A stretch of 55,641 nucleotides of DNA from Emiliania huxleyi CCMP1516 (taxonomy: Eukaryota; Haptophyta; Isochrysidales; Noelaerhabdaceae): positions 538,531-594,171 of the forward strand of contig NW_005198900.1 of assembly GCF_000372725.1 (NCBI RefSeq), in the 5' to 3' direction. Made by a program: the position numbers and the translations under genes. Positions 1 to 11,698 of the stretch are shown here, piece by piece. The first letter of the stretch is position 1. Every line of letters starts with the position of its first letter. A model generated the notes under the pieces. It did no database searches. It saw nothing but the letters and a program-made list of their open reading frames with translations, and had not been told where the DNA came from.

Positions 1-959
1 CAGCCTCGGCCCCGACTCGGTGCTGCTCGCCGTGCTGTATCTCGGCTGTATCTCGGCCATCTCTCGGCCATCTCTCGGCTATCTCTCCCTGCAGGTGCTG
101 CTCGACGTCTGCTGCGGCACGGGCACCATCGGGCTGGCGATGGCGCGCTCGGTCAAGAGAGTGATTGGCATCGAGAGCAACGCGCAGGCGGTTGCCGATG
201 CGGCCGCCAACGCCGCCCGCAACGGCATCACCAACGCCGAGTTCATCTGCGCCAAGGCGGAGCAGGCGACGCGGCAGGTGCTCGAGCGGCTCACTCCGTC
301 GGAGCTCGACTCGCTGGTCGCCATCGTCGATCCTCCCCGCGCCGGCACCCCGAGACGTGGTCGAGGCCTACGACGACTTGTTACTCATAGCGATTGAGTA
401 GTGATGAGTGGTAGGCCTCCACCCCGACGTGGTCAAGGCGCTGCGCCGTTGCGCGCCGCTCCGCCGCCTCCTCTTCGTCGCCTGCCACGCGCCCGCGTTT
501 GTGACCAACGCAGTCAGTTTCTGCCGCCCCACGTCCCCCTCCTTTGCGGGCGTCCCTTTTGAGCTCGTGCAGGCGTGGCCGATCGACCTCTTCCCGCACA
601 CGCCGCATTGCGAGCTGGTCACTCTCCTCGAGAGGTCGGACTTGGTGGCCGAGCGCGAGGCGGCGCAGGAGGCGGCGCAGGCGGCGAAGCAGGCGCAGGC
701 GGTGCAGACGCAGGCGGCGGAGGCAGCATCCACGCCCACCGATGCGGCAGAGGGCGGGGCGGTAGGCGCCGCGGCGGCGGAGGGAGCGCTAGGAGCGCCA
801 GAAGAGTCTGCTCTCTCGCGCGCAATCTCAAGCGCACAGGCCGTGGTCGCTAGCGCCGCGTCCGTGCCGGCGGGGGAGGCGGAGGGTGCCGCGCACGACC
901 ATAAACAACACGCCGCTCAGCGGCCGCTGTTGGCCGAGGCTGACGGTGCAAAAGTGTAA
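1..959 (+). CDS. tRNA (uracil-5-)-methyltransferase, TRMT2A-like, 3' part
   Basis: This is the C-terminal catalytic half of a SAM-dependent RNA m5U methyltransferase of the TrmA/TRMT2 family, which methylates a uridine in tRNA. The exons I place are up to base 19, 95-344 and 415-959 (stop TAA). The spliced protein shows the SAM-binding motif DVCCGTGTIGL, the DPPRAGLHPDVV motif created exactly across the second intron, the catalytic-cysteine region LLFVACHAP, and the family's C-terminal signature DLFPHTPHCE. An Ala/Gln-rich tail of about 100 residues follows and is probably disordered. Intron 20-94 is GT-AG and phase 0. Intron 345-414 is GC-AG and interrupts the Gly codon of the DPPRAG motif. 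The 5' part lies outside the window. Family assignment is secure; the exact orthologue (TRMT2A versus TRMT2B) is not. Confidence 0.88.
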
Positions 960-1549
960 AAGCTCCTTGTGCGGCTGCGGCATCGCACAGTCGCGGGCTA
1001 TTTGCAGACAGAGAGCTTTACGCATTACGGATAAAGAGAGCATCCGAGAGAGCATGTCAGCCGAGTGTCTTGAGACAAACGGCCTAGAGAGAGCATGTCA
1101 GCCGAGAGAGAAAAGGGAGAATGTGCGCCACTTTCTTTTTTCTGCCGAAATTCTTTTGGAAAGCGCCTAATGCCAGATTACCAGGCTGCAAACCAGGGGG
1201 CAAGTGTGTGTAGCACCTTCGACCCCGAAAGGAAGGTCACCACACCAAACCGGGCGCTAGGAGAGGTGAACTGAAGGCTGAGACAAAACGGAGGCTGAGC
1301 CTGAGTGGGGGCGCCCGCGCGCGCCCACGCAAGCAAGCCTCTGTCCTTCGCGCTTCGGCCCATTCACTGCATGGACTTTGGGGGCGGGGTTGGTTGGGGA
1401 GAACCGGCACGGGGAAAGCCGGCCCAGTAGGGCGCCGCGCCCCAGCGTAGAGGGCGTCGTGTAGCCCACCTTTTGGTCTAAAGGTGTCGGCGTAACACAG
1501 GGGATCCCGGTGCACGGGATCGAGAGGGCAAGGCCTGAGTCTCACGTGC
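960..1549. other. Intergenic, no gene seen
   Basis: I see no supported coding region here. The only structure is a short direct repeat of about 20 bp (core GAGAGCATGTCAGCCGAG) occurring twice near 1050 and 1090. Long minus-strand reading frames across this area are GC-driven shadows. Confidence 0.5.
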
Positions 1550-2611
1550 ATGGTGCCCCACGTGCCCATGGTGGCGGTGCTCGTTGCGTGGATCAGCGTC
1601 GGCAACACGCCGCTGCTCGATCTGAGCGCGCTGGCTCCCGACTTGCCGAAGGGCGTGCGCGTGCTGGGCAAGGCTGAATTTTCCAACCCGAGCGGCTCCG
1701 TCAAGGACCGGATTGTCGAGTACATCTTGGATGAGCAGGAGCGAATCGGCCGGCTCACGCGCTTCTCGGGGCCAGACCATCGTCGCCTCCTCGTCGGGCA
1801 ACACGGCACCTCGCTCGCCATGTTTTCTGCCCTGCGAGGCTACAGGTGCATCGCCATCACCAACCGCGGGACGAGCAAGGAGAAGGTGCAGCAGCTGTAC
1901 GCGTACGGCGCGGAGGTTGTCGTCACGGCCTCCGGCGTGCCCACCGACTCGCCGGTGCACTACCAGAACGTGGAGAAGCAGCTGGTGGAGGAGAACCCAG
2001 GCTACTTTGGCCTCAACCAGTATGACAGCCCGCTCAACCCAGAAGCGTACTATGCGACGCTCGGGCCGGAGCTGTGGGCGCAGACCAACGGCAAGATCAC
2101 GCACCTGGTGGCTGCCGGCTCCACCGGAGGCACGGTGAGCGGCACCGCGCGCTTCCTCAAGAAGAAGAACCAGGCGATTCAGGTAATCATGCCTGACCCG
2201 CATGGCTCCATATTTTATGATTGGTGGGCGCATCGGAAGCTGGTGAAGCCGACGTCGTTCGAGGGGCTCGATCTCTCGCTCATCGACGTCATGCCGCGCT
2301 TTAGCGACGAGCAGGCCTTCGCCACGTGTCGCACCATCGCCCGCCGTATGGGCATGATGGTCGGTGGCAGCGCGGGCGGCAACGTGCACGCCGCCCTCAC
2401 CTTGGCCCGCAAGCTCAAGGGCCCGGCGACGGTGGTGGCCATTCTTTGCGACTCGGGCACCAAGTACCTCTCCAAGATTTTCAACGATGAGTGGATGGCC
2501 TCCAAGGGCTATGACGTCGCGGCGATGGACGCGTCCGCCGCCAACATTCCGCACCATCCCAAACAAGTTTGGCCCCCCGTGGGAAGGGGAAGGGACACTG
2601 AGTTCAACTGA
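1550..2611 (+). pseudogene. Cysteine synthase / beta-synthase-like PLP enzyme, damaged copy
   Basis: The translation is clearly of the O-acetylserine sulfhydrylase / cystathionine beta-synthase fold: VGNTPLLDLS near the N-terminus, NPSGSVKDR carrying the PLP lysine, AAGSTGGTVSGTARFL, and MVGGSAGGNVHAAL. Two things are wrong. First, the PLP-phosphate motif SSSGNTG is not readable in the main frame: around 1768-1815 the reading slips by one base and back. An extra G near 1768-1771 and a missing G near 1815 would explain it, and the intervening bases read GQTIVASSSGNT in the other frame. Second, the EGxG segment that normally follows the VKPxSF region is absent (SFEGLDLSLID). The start is uncertain; a splice acceptor just before GTCGGCAAC could join an upstream exon. 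Compensating frameshifts could also be assembly errors, but the internal deletion argues for a decaying or divergent copy. Confidence 0.65.
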
Positions 2612-3075
2612 CACCTCCGTGGCGGCGTGGAACAGCGCCGACACGCACCAGAACGGGCACGTGAACAACCTCACCTTTGTCCCCTGGAGCAAGATGGCCT
2701 TTATAAATGCAGCTGGCATCGCATCTCGCGGGGCGAACGGTCTGAAGAACCAGTCAGGAGTGAACGCCGTGGCGGAGAGCCAGAAGAAGGGGCTGAGCGG
2801 TGATCGCACGCGCCGCCAGGACGACTGAGGCTCGTCGTCTATGAAGTACCGTCTGTTGGCAGTGCAGCGTCCAGGCACTGAACGTGCGGCCGAGTGCTAG
2901 GGTTCGCGAAAACGGTGCAGCAATCAGTTCGAGCGGTTCAAAGGCACCGCCGACATCGACGGCGCGCAGTTCTTGTTGAACTCGCGCTTCACGGAAATGA
3001 TCTACACTAGAAGGCCGTGCGTGGAGATTGCCACTGCTGCGATGCGCTGGGTGCACTTGTGATGTCATTCGCATC
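2612..3075. other. Short gap between convergent genes
   Basis: About 460 bases lie between the stop of the synthase copy and the stop of the minus-strand TPR gene. I see no additional gene; the interval should hold both 3' untranslated regions. Confidence 0.5.
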
Positions 3076-5013
3076 TCATCCAAAACGCTCACCAGCGAAC
3101 GCCTCGCACGAAACCCTGTGATACAACTTCTCCACCAGAAGTGTGTGGTGGTGCCTCCCGCCCAGCGTCTCTCTGCACCCGTCAAGAGCCTCGCGATACA
3201 GCTCCTCCGCCCCATCCAGGTCGCCCTTGGCGCGCAGCAGCCAGCCGAGGTTGGAGATCGAGACGAGCGTGCTCGGGTGCCTCCCGCCCAGCGTCTCTCT
3301 GCTTGCGTCAAGAGCCTCGCGACACAGCTCCTCCGCCCCGTCCAGGTCGCCCTTGTCGTGCAGCAGCGAGCTGAGGTTGTTGATCGAGACGAGCGTGTCC
3401 GGGTGCCTCCCGCCCAGCGTCTCTCTGCTTGCGTCAAGAGCCTCGCGATACAGCTCCTCCGCCCCGTCCAGGTCGCCCTTGTCGTGCAGCAGCCTGCCGA
3501 GGAGGTTGATCGAGGTGAGCGTGTCCGGGTGCCTCCCGCCCAGCGTCTCTCTGCGCGCGACAAGAGCCTCGCGATACAGCTCCTCCGCCCCGTCCAGGTC
3601 GCCCTTGTCCTGCAGCAGCCAGCCGAGGTTGGCGATCGAGGTGAGCGTGAGCGGGTGCCTCCCGCCCAGCGTCTCTCTGCACGCGTCAAGAGCCTCGCGA
3701 AGCAGCTCCTCCGCCCCGTCCAGGTCGCCCTTGTCCTGCAGCAGCCCGCCGAGGTTGGCGATCGAGGTGAGCGTGTGCGGGTGCCTCCCGCCCAGCGTCT
3801 CTCTGCACGCGTCAAGAGCCTCGCGATACAGCTCCTCCGCCCCGTCCAGGTCGCCCTTGGCGTGCAGCAGCCTGCCGAGGTTGGAGATCAGAGACGTGGT
3901 GCCCCTCTCCTCCTTCGGCACTTTAGCGAGAGCAGCGCGGCCCTCGTCGGCGAGCCAGCGCTGCAGGGAAGCGCAGACGGCGGTGTTGACTGCTGCAGGC
4001 CCGCCCGGCAGCGAGTCGATCTCCTTCCGAATGTAGTCTCGGTCCTCCGTCTTCGAGATTTGAGCGTCCCGCGCGTCGACGCCAGCGACGATGCCGGCGA
4101 TGTCGCGGAAGCGGCCCGTGAGCAGCCCCTCGAACCCGGCTCGGTCAGAGTCGTTGAGGACGACGTGCAGGTCGCAGTCCTTCTGCAGGCACTTCCCCAT
4201 CTCGAAGATGCACCACGCGCGCGTGATTGAGCCAGGGCCGCTGCGCGTCCACATCTCAGGCGGCTCTCCGCGCTCTGCGAAGAGGTACAGGTGCGGCGGC
4301 GCATCCCACTCCCCGGTGAGCGGAGACATGTAGAGGAGCAACTCCTTCACCGAGGCGAGCGCGTCCCCAAAGATGTTGTCCGTGTCCTCCTTGCGCGCGA
4401 GGTAGGCTGGGTGCGCACCTGCAGGCGCCTTAGCCTTGAGCTCCGCCTTCTCTGCGTCGCTCGCAAAGTAGTGGCCAGCGAGCAGGTTCTGGGACGCGCA
4501 GAACATGTCGACCCACACATACCGCTTGCGGCCGTCCGCCGCCTCGAGCCGCTCCAGCTCTCGGTCCACCGCGCCCAGCATGTCGCCGAGCTTGGTGCCA
4601 GTCCAGGAGTAAGAGAAGAAAGTCTCCGCCTCCCCGACCAGCGAAGTGGCGTCTTCCTTGCGGGACTCGGCGCACAGGACGATGCTCTCGGCGAGGGATA
4701 AGCCGGTGCTGAGTGTGAGTGCGCACACACTCGTCTCCGATCCGGCCTCCTTGCACACGTCGCCCATCACCTTGTCCAGCAGGCCGACATTGCCGAAGAA
4801 GCAGCGCGCGCCGCGCACAAAGTCACGCGACACTCCGCGCGCCCCACTCGGCAGGCGGTCGGAGTGGGAGCGCACGGGGAGGAGCGGCCGCTCAGTCGCA
4901 GTGCGCAGTGCCTCGAGGAGGAGGACTGCTCGCTCCCACTCTTGAAGTGGCACAAAGACGTCTTTCAGCGCCAAAGCACCCACATCCGCGGCCTTGGAGC
5001 TGGAGCAGCCCAT
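3076..5013 (-). CDS. Lipid-anchored TIR-like / kinesin-light-chain TPR protein
   Basis: A single-exon protein of 645 residues. The N-terminus MGCSSSK is a textbook N-myristoylation plus palmitoylation signal, so the protein is probably attached to the inner face of a membrane. Residues of roughly 125-330 resemble a TIR-type fold: FFSYSWTG as a first strand, KRYVWVDMFCASQ as an acidic second box, and ITRAWCIFEMGKCL resembling the WCxxEL box. From about residue 375 there are six 42-residue kinesin-light-chain TPRs with consensus AKGDLDGAEELYREALDACR and ETLGGRHPxTL, a protein-protein interaction scaffold. The repeats are nearly identical at DNA level, so copy number probably changes quickly. 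Whether the TIR-like domain is enzymatic is unknown. Such TPR proteins are, from memory, an expanded family in several algae. Confidence 0.8.
   Translation of the reverse strand: MGCSSSKAADVGALALKDVFVPLQEWERAVLLLEALRTATERPLLPVRSHSDRLPSGARGVSRDFVRGARCFFGNVGLLDKVMGDVCKEAGSETSVCALTLSTGLSLAESIVLCAESRKEDATSLVGEAETFFSYSWTGTKLGDMLGAVDRELERLEAADGRKRYVWVDMFCASQNLLAGHYFASDAEKAELKAKAPAGAHPAYLARKEDTDNIFGDALASVKELLLYMSPLTGEWDAPPHLYLFAERGEPPEMWTRSGPGSITRAWCIFEMGKCLQKDCDLHVVLNDSDRAGFEGLLTGRFRDIAGIVAGVDARDAQISKTEDRDYIRKEIDSLPGGPAAVNTAVCASLQRWLADEGRAALAKVPKEERGTTSLISNLGRLLHAKGDLDGAEELYREALDACRETLGGRHPHTLTSIANLGGLLQDKGDLDGAEELLREALDACRETLGGRHPLTLTSIANLGWLLQDKGDLDGAEELYREALVARRETLGGRHPDTLTSINLLGRLLHDKGDLDGAEELYREALDASRETLGGRHPDTLVSINNLSSLLHDKGDLDGAEELCREALDASRETLGGRHPSTLVSISNLGWLLRAKGDLDGAEELYREALDGCRETLGGRHHHTLLVEKLYHRVSCEAFAGERFG
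3130..3890 (-). repeat. 126-bp coding tandem repeat (TPR units)
   Basis: Six head-to-tail copies of a 126-bp unit; the segment GTGCCTCCCGCCCAGCGTCT recurs at 3151, 3277 and every 126 bases after. Each copy encodes one TPR of the preceding protein. Confidence 0.95.
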
Positions 5014-5524
5014 GACGAAACCCGCTTATCGACGTCTCGCACTCGACTCGCACTTGAGCTGTGCACCCCTCGCTGGTTCCGGGCCAACACCTGCGCAATG
5101 GGAGCGAGGGCGGCGTGAGCGCTGCGTGCACGCGGCGCCACTACCACTGACTCTGCGCTCGATCCGGTAGGGAGGAGCGCAATTCCAGTGCGTGGTCAGT
5201 GTGATGCGCGCGCTCCTCGCTGGATCCTGCGCGCGGCAGCTCAGCAACTAGGGTGCGCGTTGCGACACACAAGGCGCACACCAGGGCGAAACGGCTGGTC
5301 GCCATGTAGTGTGTGACGCTCCGCCCGTTGCGAGGGGTTCGAGCATGAGGTGGTTCATGAAGCACGCGCCATTCCGCTTGTAGTTGACGACCTCAATGCT
5401 GAGCCGCTGAGAGGTTGCGACGGCCGATGCGATGGCCTATGCGACACGGCGGGGACTCGGAGTGAAGGCAGTTGGCAGGCGGTGGGAGTGCGGATCATTG
5501 AGGTCGCGCTGTTTTTTGACACTT
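5014..5524. other. Gap before the transposon, no gene seen
   Basis: This holds the upstream region of the minus-strand TPR gene and ends in the target-site copy GTAA at 5525-5528. Short reading frames on both strands have no recognisable content. Confidence 0.4.
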
Positions 5525-5528
5525 GTAA

Positions 5529-5583
5529 GGGCGACTTCACACCAGCCTGGCGCGGTCTACGTAACAACTGATTGAACCCTCCC
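5529..5583 (+). repeat. Left terminal inverted repeat
   Basis: The first 17 bases match the right end perfectly as a reverse complement. After that the match is patchy but collinear through the CCTCCCG block near 5577-5583. Confidence 0.88.
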
Positions 5584-5909
5584 GCACCCACTCCCCATAC
5601 CGACACCATGTCTGGGGATGGGGAACCGACGCGCGGGAGGGATCATTTTCCTTTTTGGGGTTCTTTTTTCTCTTTCTTGGCGGCTCTTCCGCGCCAGGCT
5701 GAAGCGCTCCATAGCCTCTCCTCGCAACGACCACACAGCTCGCCATGCCGACCCGCAGCGCCGCTCGTGCGACGGACACGTGAGCAGCACCCACCGCGCC
5801 CGTCCCTGCGACGCGCGGCCGCACAGCAGCCTTTCGCAGCCGCCCGTCTCTCTACGCTCGCCGAACGGCTGGCCCTGCCTTTGCTACTCTCAGGATCACT
5901 CCTCTCGAG

Positions 5910-8900
5910 ATGGTGAGCGTCCTCGCTGATCCCACGGCGTTTGGCTACGTGGAATGTGTCTGGTATGCGCTCGAGCCGCTGCCGAGCAACCCACAGCACT
6001 CGTTCTGCGACCGCTTTGGGCTGAGCATGACCGAGCTCGACACCTTGCTTACTCATACCGATCCGCCCTTCTTCTCTGGCGCATTGAAGGAGCTCAAGTC
6101 GCTGCGCGAAAGCTCCTTCAATGCGAGCATCGTAGCGGTGTGCGGACCAACGGCACCTCCAGTCTTCAAGCAGACGGCTCGCAGCACTGCGGCGCTCGAG
6201 CGCGCTGCCGGCGCTGTCGGCGGCGTCTCGTGCGCAAACCGCTAGATGCGACCACACACCACGCTCACGACATGTCATTCGCACCTCCCGCGTTGCTATA
6301 CCTCAGAACACCGCTCTGGCCCGCGGTTGTCACAGTCTGCACCCACACAGCGACGTGCGGCTCTGCACGCGCCGCAGGTGGGTGGCCTTTGGGCGGCAGC
6401 CGGACGTCACCCCGCAGCAGCAGGTCGACGGCCACGCGGACTCTGTTCAACCCGGCGCAGAGTCCTCGCTCGACTCGTCGAGGCCCGGCCCGCCCACGAG
6501 GCGACACGCGGGCCTCTCGCAGTCGACGATGCAGCAGCAGCAGCGACACCTGGGACCGAAGGAGACGATGAGGACGAGTCAGCGCTCTGCTCGCTCCTAG
6601 ACATAGCCGCCGCTCTCGAGAAAGCTGGCGTCGCCGTCGACTTCAAGGGCATGACCAACAAGCGACTTGGCTCCGTCATTCGCCTACCGCTAGGCGGCGC
6701 CTCGGGCTCGACGCAGCGGGCAACTCTGAGGGAGGGAGGAGCGGCCATAGTGCGAGGCATTGCTTCGAGCCTCAACCCGGATGGCTCGGGAACGGCGTCC
6801 CTGATCGCCGCCGCGCTGGTCCCGCCGCCACCTCTCGAGACGAGGCAACGTGTGGCTGCCGACCGCGCCGTTACCGAGAGCCTGGTGAGGTCGTACCTCG
6901 ACGCCGTGAAGAGGAAACTGCCAAAGCGCGAGCAGCGCCAGCGCCTGTCGGCTCTCGTGCCCACTATCGGTCAGCATGGCTACACGCTGCCCATGCTCAA
7001 GCGCGAGCTAAACATCAACATCTCAAGGTGCGCCGCCCGTGCGCGCCTATGCTAGCTCTCGGTGCCCTGGGGAGACAAAAAGAACCCCCTGTCGGTGGAG
7101 AGAGCGCGGTGACGGCGCCCATGCTTCGCACCCCGCGCCCTCCGCAGGTTCGAGTACCGCGCGACCCGCCTGCACGCGCTGACCTTTGGCCCCGCGGCGT
7201 CGGCAGAAGACGATCGGCCGAAGCCTCAGGGCCTGAAGAGCGCACCGCTTAAGGATGCCATCGCCTTTCTCTACTCGCCTGATAATATGCAGCAGGTCGC
7301 GTTTGGGACGATGCCGATCCGGCTCAGCAACGGAGATGCAATGGAAGTGCCTGCAACCATGCGGACGAAAGCACGTGAGCAGATCTACATGGACTACGCC
7401 GAAGCCAGGCGCAATCCGCGTGGAAAGACGTGGTTCGGACCAAAGCATAAGCAAGGATCCTTCCGGTACGATGGGCTCGGTCGGACTAAGTTTCTAGAGG
7501 CGGCCGTGCTAGCAGCCAAGGGCGACCTGAAACAGCTCGGAGCGCTCGACGCCGTCTCGGAGTTTTGCGGCCGTATGCAGTTCGAAGTCCTCCGTAAAAT
7601 CGTCCGTGAGCTAGCTGCGCTCTGCCCCAGCGATTGCAGCTCGTTCGAGAAGCCTATCTTGGATCGCATCGACGCGGTGGAGGTGCACGTAAAGCGCCAG
7701 CTGAAAGCGCACCTCGGTCATGCAGATGCGGCCAAGTGCGCGTGGCACTGTGCAAACCACGCGCACGCTGACGCCTCTGGGGCGGATAAATCGCGCCCGG
7801 CGCCCTGCACGCACGTGCACGCACAGGGCTGCATGGAGTGTGCTCAGCTCGCGGCGCTGCAAGCCGATCTCGACGTCCTCCTGACTGCCGCCGAGCGCTG
7901 CCTGCAGCGAAACCTCCCTAGCCCGGCGGCGGCTGCTTCCCTAGCCGTCGGCTCGTACGTCGCCTACACGGACGAAGCCGGCCTCACGCACTCAACGGTG
8001 GTCCGGGAGGTGCACCCGCCCGAGGGCGGCGCCTTTCCCCCTCCTCCTGCTGCCCCGGCCGTCACCCCTGCGGCTGGACGCACGCGGGCCTGCGCGGCTG
8101 CAGCGCCTGCCACACCCGCCGCCGCTGCTCCAGCGGCCGCAAACCAGCCCGTGGCGGCCACGACCGCCGTTGATCCGAACTACTACACGGTCGACAGCGG
8201 CTTCGAGGGCGGGAGGCGGCGAGTCCCCGCCTCGGCTCTCTCCCCCCGAGTCTCCGAGCCACGTCTAGAATCGCTGACCCAACTGCGAGAGCTCGTGCGC
8301 CGCGCTAGCGAAAAGCTCGACAGCTACTACCATCACATGGTCCGAGCAGCGCACGAGGCTGCTACTACCTCGCGTCTGCTCGAAGAGCTCGAGCAGGATC
8401 AGGCGCGGGCAGCCCACCTGCGAGACACACGGAGAAAGGGAGGTGAGGAGAGTCGCCCACGCGAACCCGAGAGAAGAGTGCGTCCGACCTCTACAGGTCC
8501 TCGTCATCGCCGACTGGAAAATGAAGTTCTTGATGAGCGTCTTCCGCGAGGCCATGTCCGAGTTCTTCGGCAAGCGCGGCATGCCTTGGCACGGCTGCAT
8601 GCTTGTCCGGCGCCCGCTGCGCTTCGAGGCCGATCGGTACGGCGAGGGAGAGTTCGTCTGCGAGTACAAACATGCAATGATGCTCGCGTCGAAAGAGGAC
8701 GGCTTTGCTACCCTATCCGCAGTGCACATCGCGCTCTCCGAGTACAAATCTGAGAACCCGCACGTCTCGAGCGCCTTGGTCAAGACTGACGGAGCCGCCG
8801 CATACGCGGGCGCGACCTTCACCCTCGGCCTCTCCTTCCTGGGTGAGACGACCGGCATCGTCGTCCGCGGACACTTCATCGGCGAAGCTGGGCAGAATAA

Positions 8901-10935
8901 GTCTACTCTCGACGGCGAGTTTGCGGTCAGCGGGAGCCAGGTCCGCCGGCTCATCTGCAGCGGCCTCCACGACGTCCGCACGCCGTCAGACCTATTCCAC
9001 GGGTTAGAGAAGGTGCTCTCCAAGCAGGGCGGCCGCACAGTCGCGCTCTTCCGGCCCGCCGGCAGCGAGGAGTTCGCCGTGGAGACGATCGCTCGCCTCA
9101 CCCTGATGTCGGCCCGCGAGTACGTCTACGACGGGTCGGGGTCGTTCGAGGCGCTGCTGCTCCGCCGCCAGTCCTTTCTGGGGCAGGGGGAGCGGCTGAC
9201 CTCGGCCGACCTCTTCCCGGACGGAAGGGTCGCGCCCACCGCGCCTCAGGTCGTCGCCTCGACGAGCCGCGGGGCGGCGGGCAGCTCGGGGCAGCACGAG
9301 CTCGTCGCACGAAGCGACGACAGGGGCCGCGAGGGCAAAGCGGACCGGAAGCTCGTCGCACGAAGCGACAGGGGCCGCGAGGCGCGGGCGAAGGCCAAGG
9401 CGGAGCGGAAGGAGGCGGCACAGGCGAAGGTGGCGGCGGAGCGCCGCCGTCTCGCTTCGGAGGCCTCGGTGGCGCGATCGACAGCGCGGTCCTACCGATG
9501 CTGCGACATGCCTGGCGGCATGCCCGGCTGCGATCGAGTCTTTGTGCGCCTAGAGGCGTTAAAGAGGCACCTGGAGCAGGGTCGCACCGACCCGGATGTG
9601 CACCAGTGCGGTTATGTCCGATGCTACCCCGCCGGCGCGCCTGTCGGCAGGGCGAGCGCCGGCGACGTGCTTGCGCGAGCGGTTGCCGCACAGGCAGGGC
9701 GTGTCACCATCCACGGCGGCGAGGGCGGCCTCGCCTCGCCCACCCTCTGCCCGGTGGCCGAGCTGCAGCTGACGCTGTGCGATGGGACCGTGTGCAAGCC
9801 GACCCCTCCGGAGGCTGGCTATGCCAGTAACCAGCAGGGGCGGTCGAAGCCGCGCCGCAAGTCCGCCATGCAGCTGACCTACGTCCTACTCGTCGGCCAC
9901 GACGTGAAGGACGAGAAGGGGTACGAGAACCTGCACGGGCACGAGGCGAGCCAGCTCATGCTGGAGTGGGGCACGGCCGGCTTTGCCAGCCGTTTTGCGG
10001 GGGTTGGCAATGCGCCGGCCACGCAAGACGGGCAGCCGCACCTGCCGCGGACGGCGCAACTCTCGGCGAGCGAGCTCACGCCGCTGCTTATGCTGCCCCG
10101 GGCGAAGCTCGAGGCTCGCATCCTCAAGCTGAAGGCAAAGGAGCGGCGCCCCTGGGTCGCCGCAAAGACGAGGAAGCGGAAGCGCAGCGCCGTCCCTGCC
10201 GGCCGCAAGCAGAAGCCCGACAGCGCGGCCATCCTGCGCTCGGCGCGCGTCAAGCTTCGGCGCGCGGGCTGGGACATCGCCGCCGCAGTCGGGCAGAGGG
10301 GCGGGCGGCGGGCGGACCGCCTCACCGTCCCGGAGCTGAAGGCTCTCGTGGCAGGCCGCGGCTGGAAGCTGGGGAAGGGTGAGAAGGCCAACCAAGGCCC
10401 CCTGCTTGCGCTCGCCGAGCGGAAACGCAAAGAGGCGCGCGACGCGCACGCTGGCCGCCACGGCGGCGTCGCCCGGCCTGAGGACGGCCTGGACGAGTGC
10501 TGGGCGCCTCAGCCCGAGGATGAGGTGTCAGACGACGGCGCGGGCGGCTCGGAGGCGAGCGGCTCGGGCGCCGCCGGCGCTGCAGGCGGTGCGGGCGGTG
10601 CGGGCGGTGCGGGCGCGGGGGGCGTAGCAGGCGCGAGGGCGGAGGCCGGCACGGCTGGGGAGCCGGCGGGCGACGGCTCGGCGTCGGAGGGAGAGGCTAC
10701 AGGTGATGTCGAAATGGGTGAGGCATGCGGGGACGCCGAGATGGCAGAGGCAGGGTCGGGGAGCGGCGGCGGCGGCGGTGGCGACGGCAGCGACGGCAGC
10801 AGCAGCAGTAGCAGCAGCAGCAGCGACGATGACAGCGACGACGCCGACGGACCTGACAGCAACTGTGAGGGAGAGGGAGAGGATGTAGCGTCGTCCGAGT
10901 CTGAGAGTGAGTCTGGGGATGAGGGTGAGGAGTAG
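5910..10935 (+). CDS. Putative DDE/RNase H-fold transposase with zinc finger and acidic tail
   Basis: Phase-consistent exons are 5910-6215, 6378-7027, 7148-8402 and 8497-10935, giving about 1,549 residues. Introns are GT-AG (162 and 120 bp) and a probable GC-AG of 94 bp (CAG|GC). The catalytic-like core lies at the start of the last exon: IADWKMKFLMSVFREAM, GKRGMPWHG, LVKTDGAAAYAGATF and GEAGQNKSTLDGEFA. This is a spaced acidic pattern I associate with an unnamed RNase H-like family seen in invertebrate and algal genomes (from memory). Upstream is a Cys/His segment (CTHVHAQGCMECAQ); downstream is a possible zinc finger (CCDMPGGMPGCDRVF...LKRHLEQ), a basic region, and a Gly/Ser/Asp/Glu-rich acidic C-terminus. 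Its position between TIRs supports a transposase role. The 5910 start and first intron are the least certain parts. Confidence 0.7.
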
Positions 10936-11698
10936 CCGCGCGGTGGAGTGTACGCTCGCTGTTTACTCGATCCGCGCGTGTGTCGACAAGGGAGAAAACG
11001 GCCACGAGAAGAGGAGGGCACGCGTGACACCTGAGCGAGCCCGCCACAGCTGGCTCTTTCACCTGCAAGTACGAAGTAGCAGACGCTGAGGCGCGCAGGA
11101 AGTGGCCGACACGGCAAGGTCAGCGCGCATTTGCGCCACGCATCGCGAGATGGAGGGAGTACTGCAACCTACAGAGAGAGGACCTGCAGCAGCTGCCAGA
11201 CGCGACGATTCGCACGAAGGAGTGACTCGCCCGCGGCTTGCCGCACTGCACTCGCAGGTATGCCCTCCGGGCGGAGGTTGAGCACTAGCCGCAAGGCACA
11301 CGACCTGACCGCGGCCAGTGCTCAACCTGCAGCACCGGGCCTACAGCGAGGAGTGATACGGTGATTGACGAGGCAGTGGTTCATGCGGTGGTGGAATCGG
11401 TGTCAAAACCGAGCCAACAGGCTGAAACGGCACGGGAGCTCACAGTGTGCCTCACTGAGAGTCTCGCGGGTGCTCCGAGGCGAGCAGAGCGCGAGGGCCG
11501 ATGGCATGTGAGTCTACGTAGACGCCTCATACTTGGCGGGGCTAGTGCCGGACGCAGATGGACGACGACCGAGTCGACGGCCCTGCCAAGCGTTCGGAAT
11601 ACCCCCAAAAATCAAGAAAAAATTCTGCGGCCGAAATCTCGATTTTTAAGCTCTCTGGGGGTGTTTCTGGGACCATATGCGACCACTTCACCCGCCCC

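Noticed and set aside
1478..2878. 466-residue minus-strand frame opposite the cysteine-synthase copy
   Set aside because: Composition reflects antisense of GC-rich codons; the plus strand carries recognisable enzyme motifs.
3028..4230. 400-residue plus-strand frame over the TPR gene
   Set aside because: Antisense shadow of the 126-bp repeats; no start context or domain, while the minus strand gives canonical TPRs.
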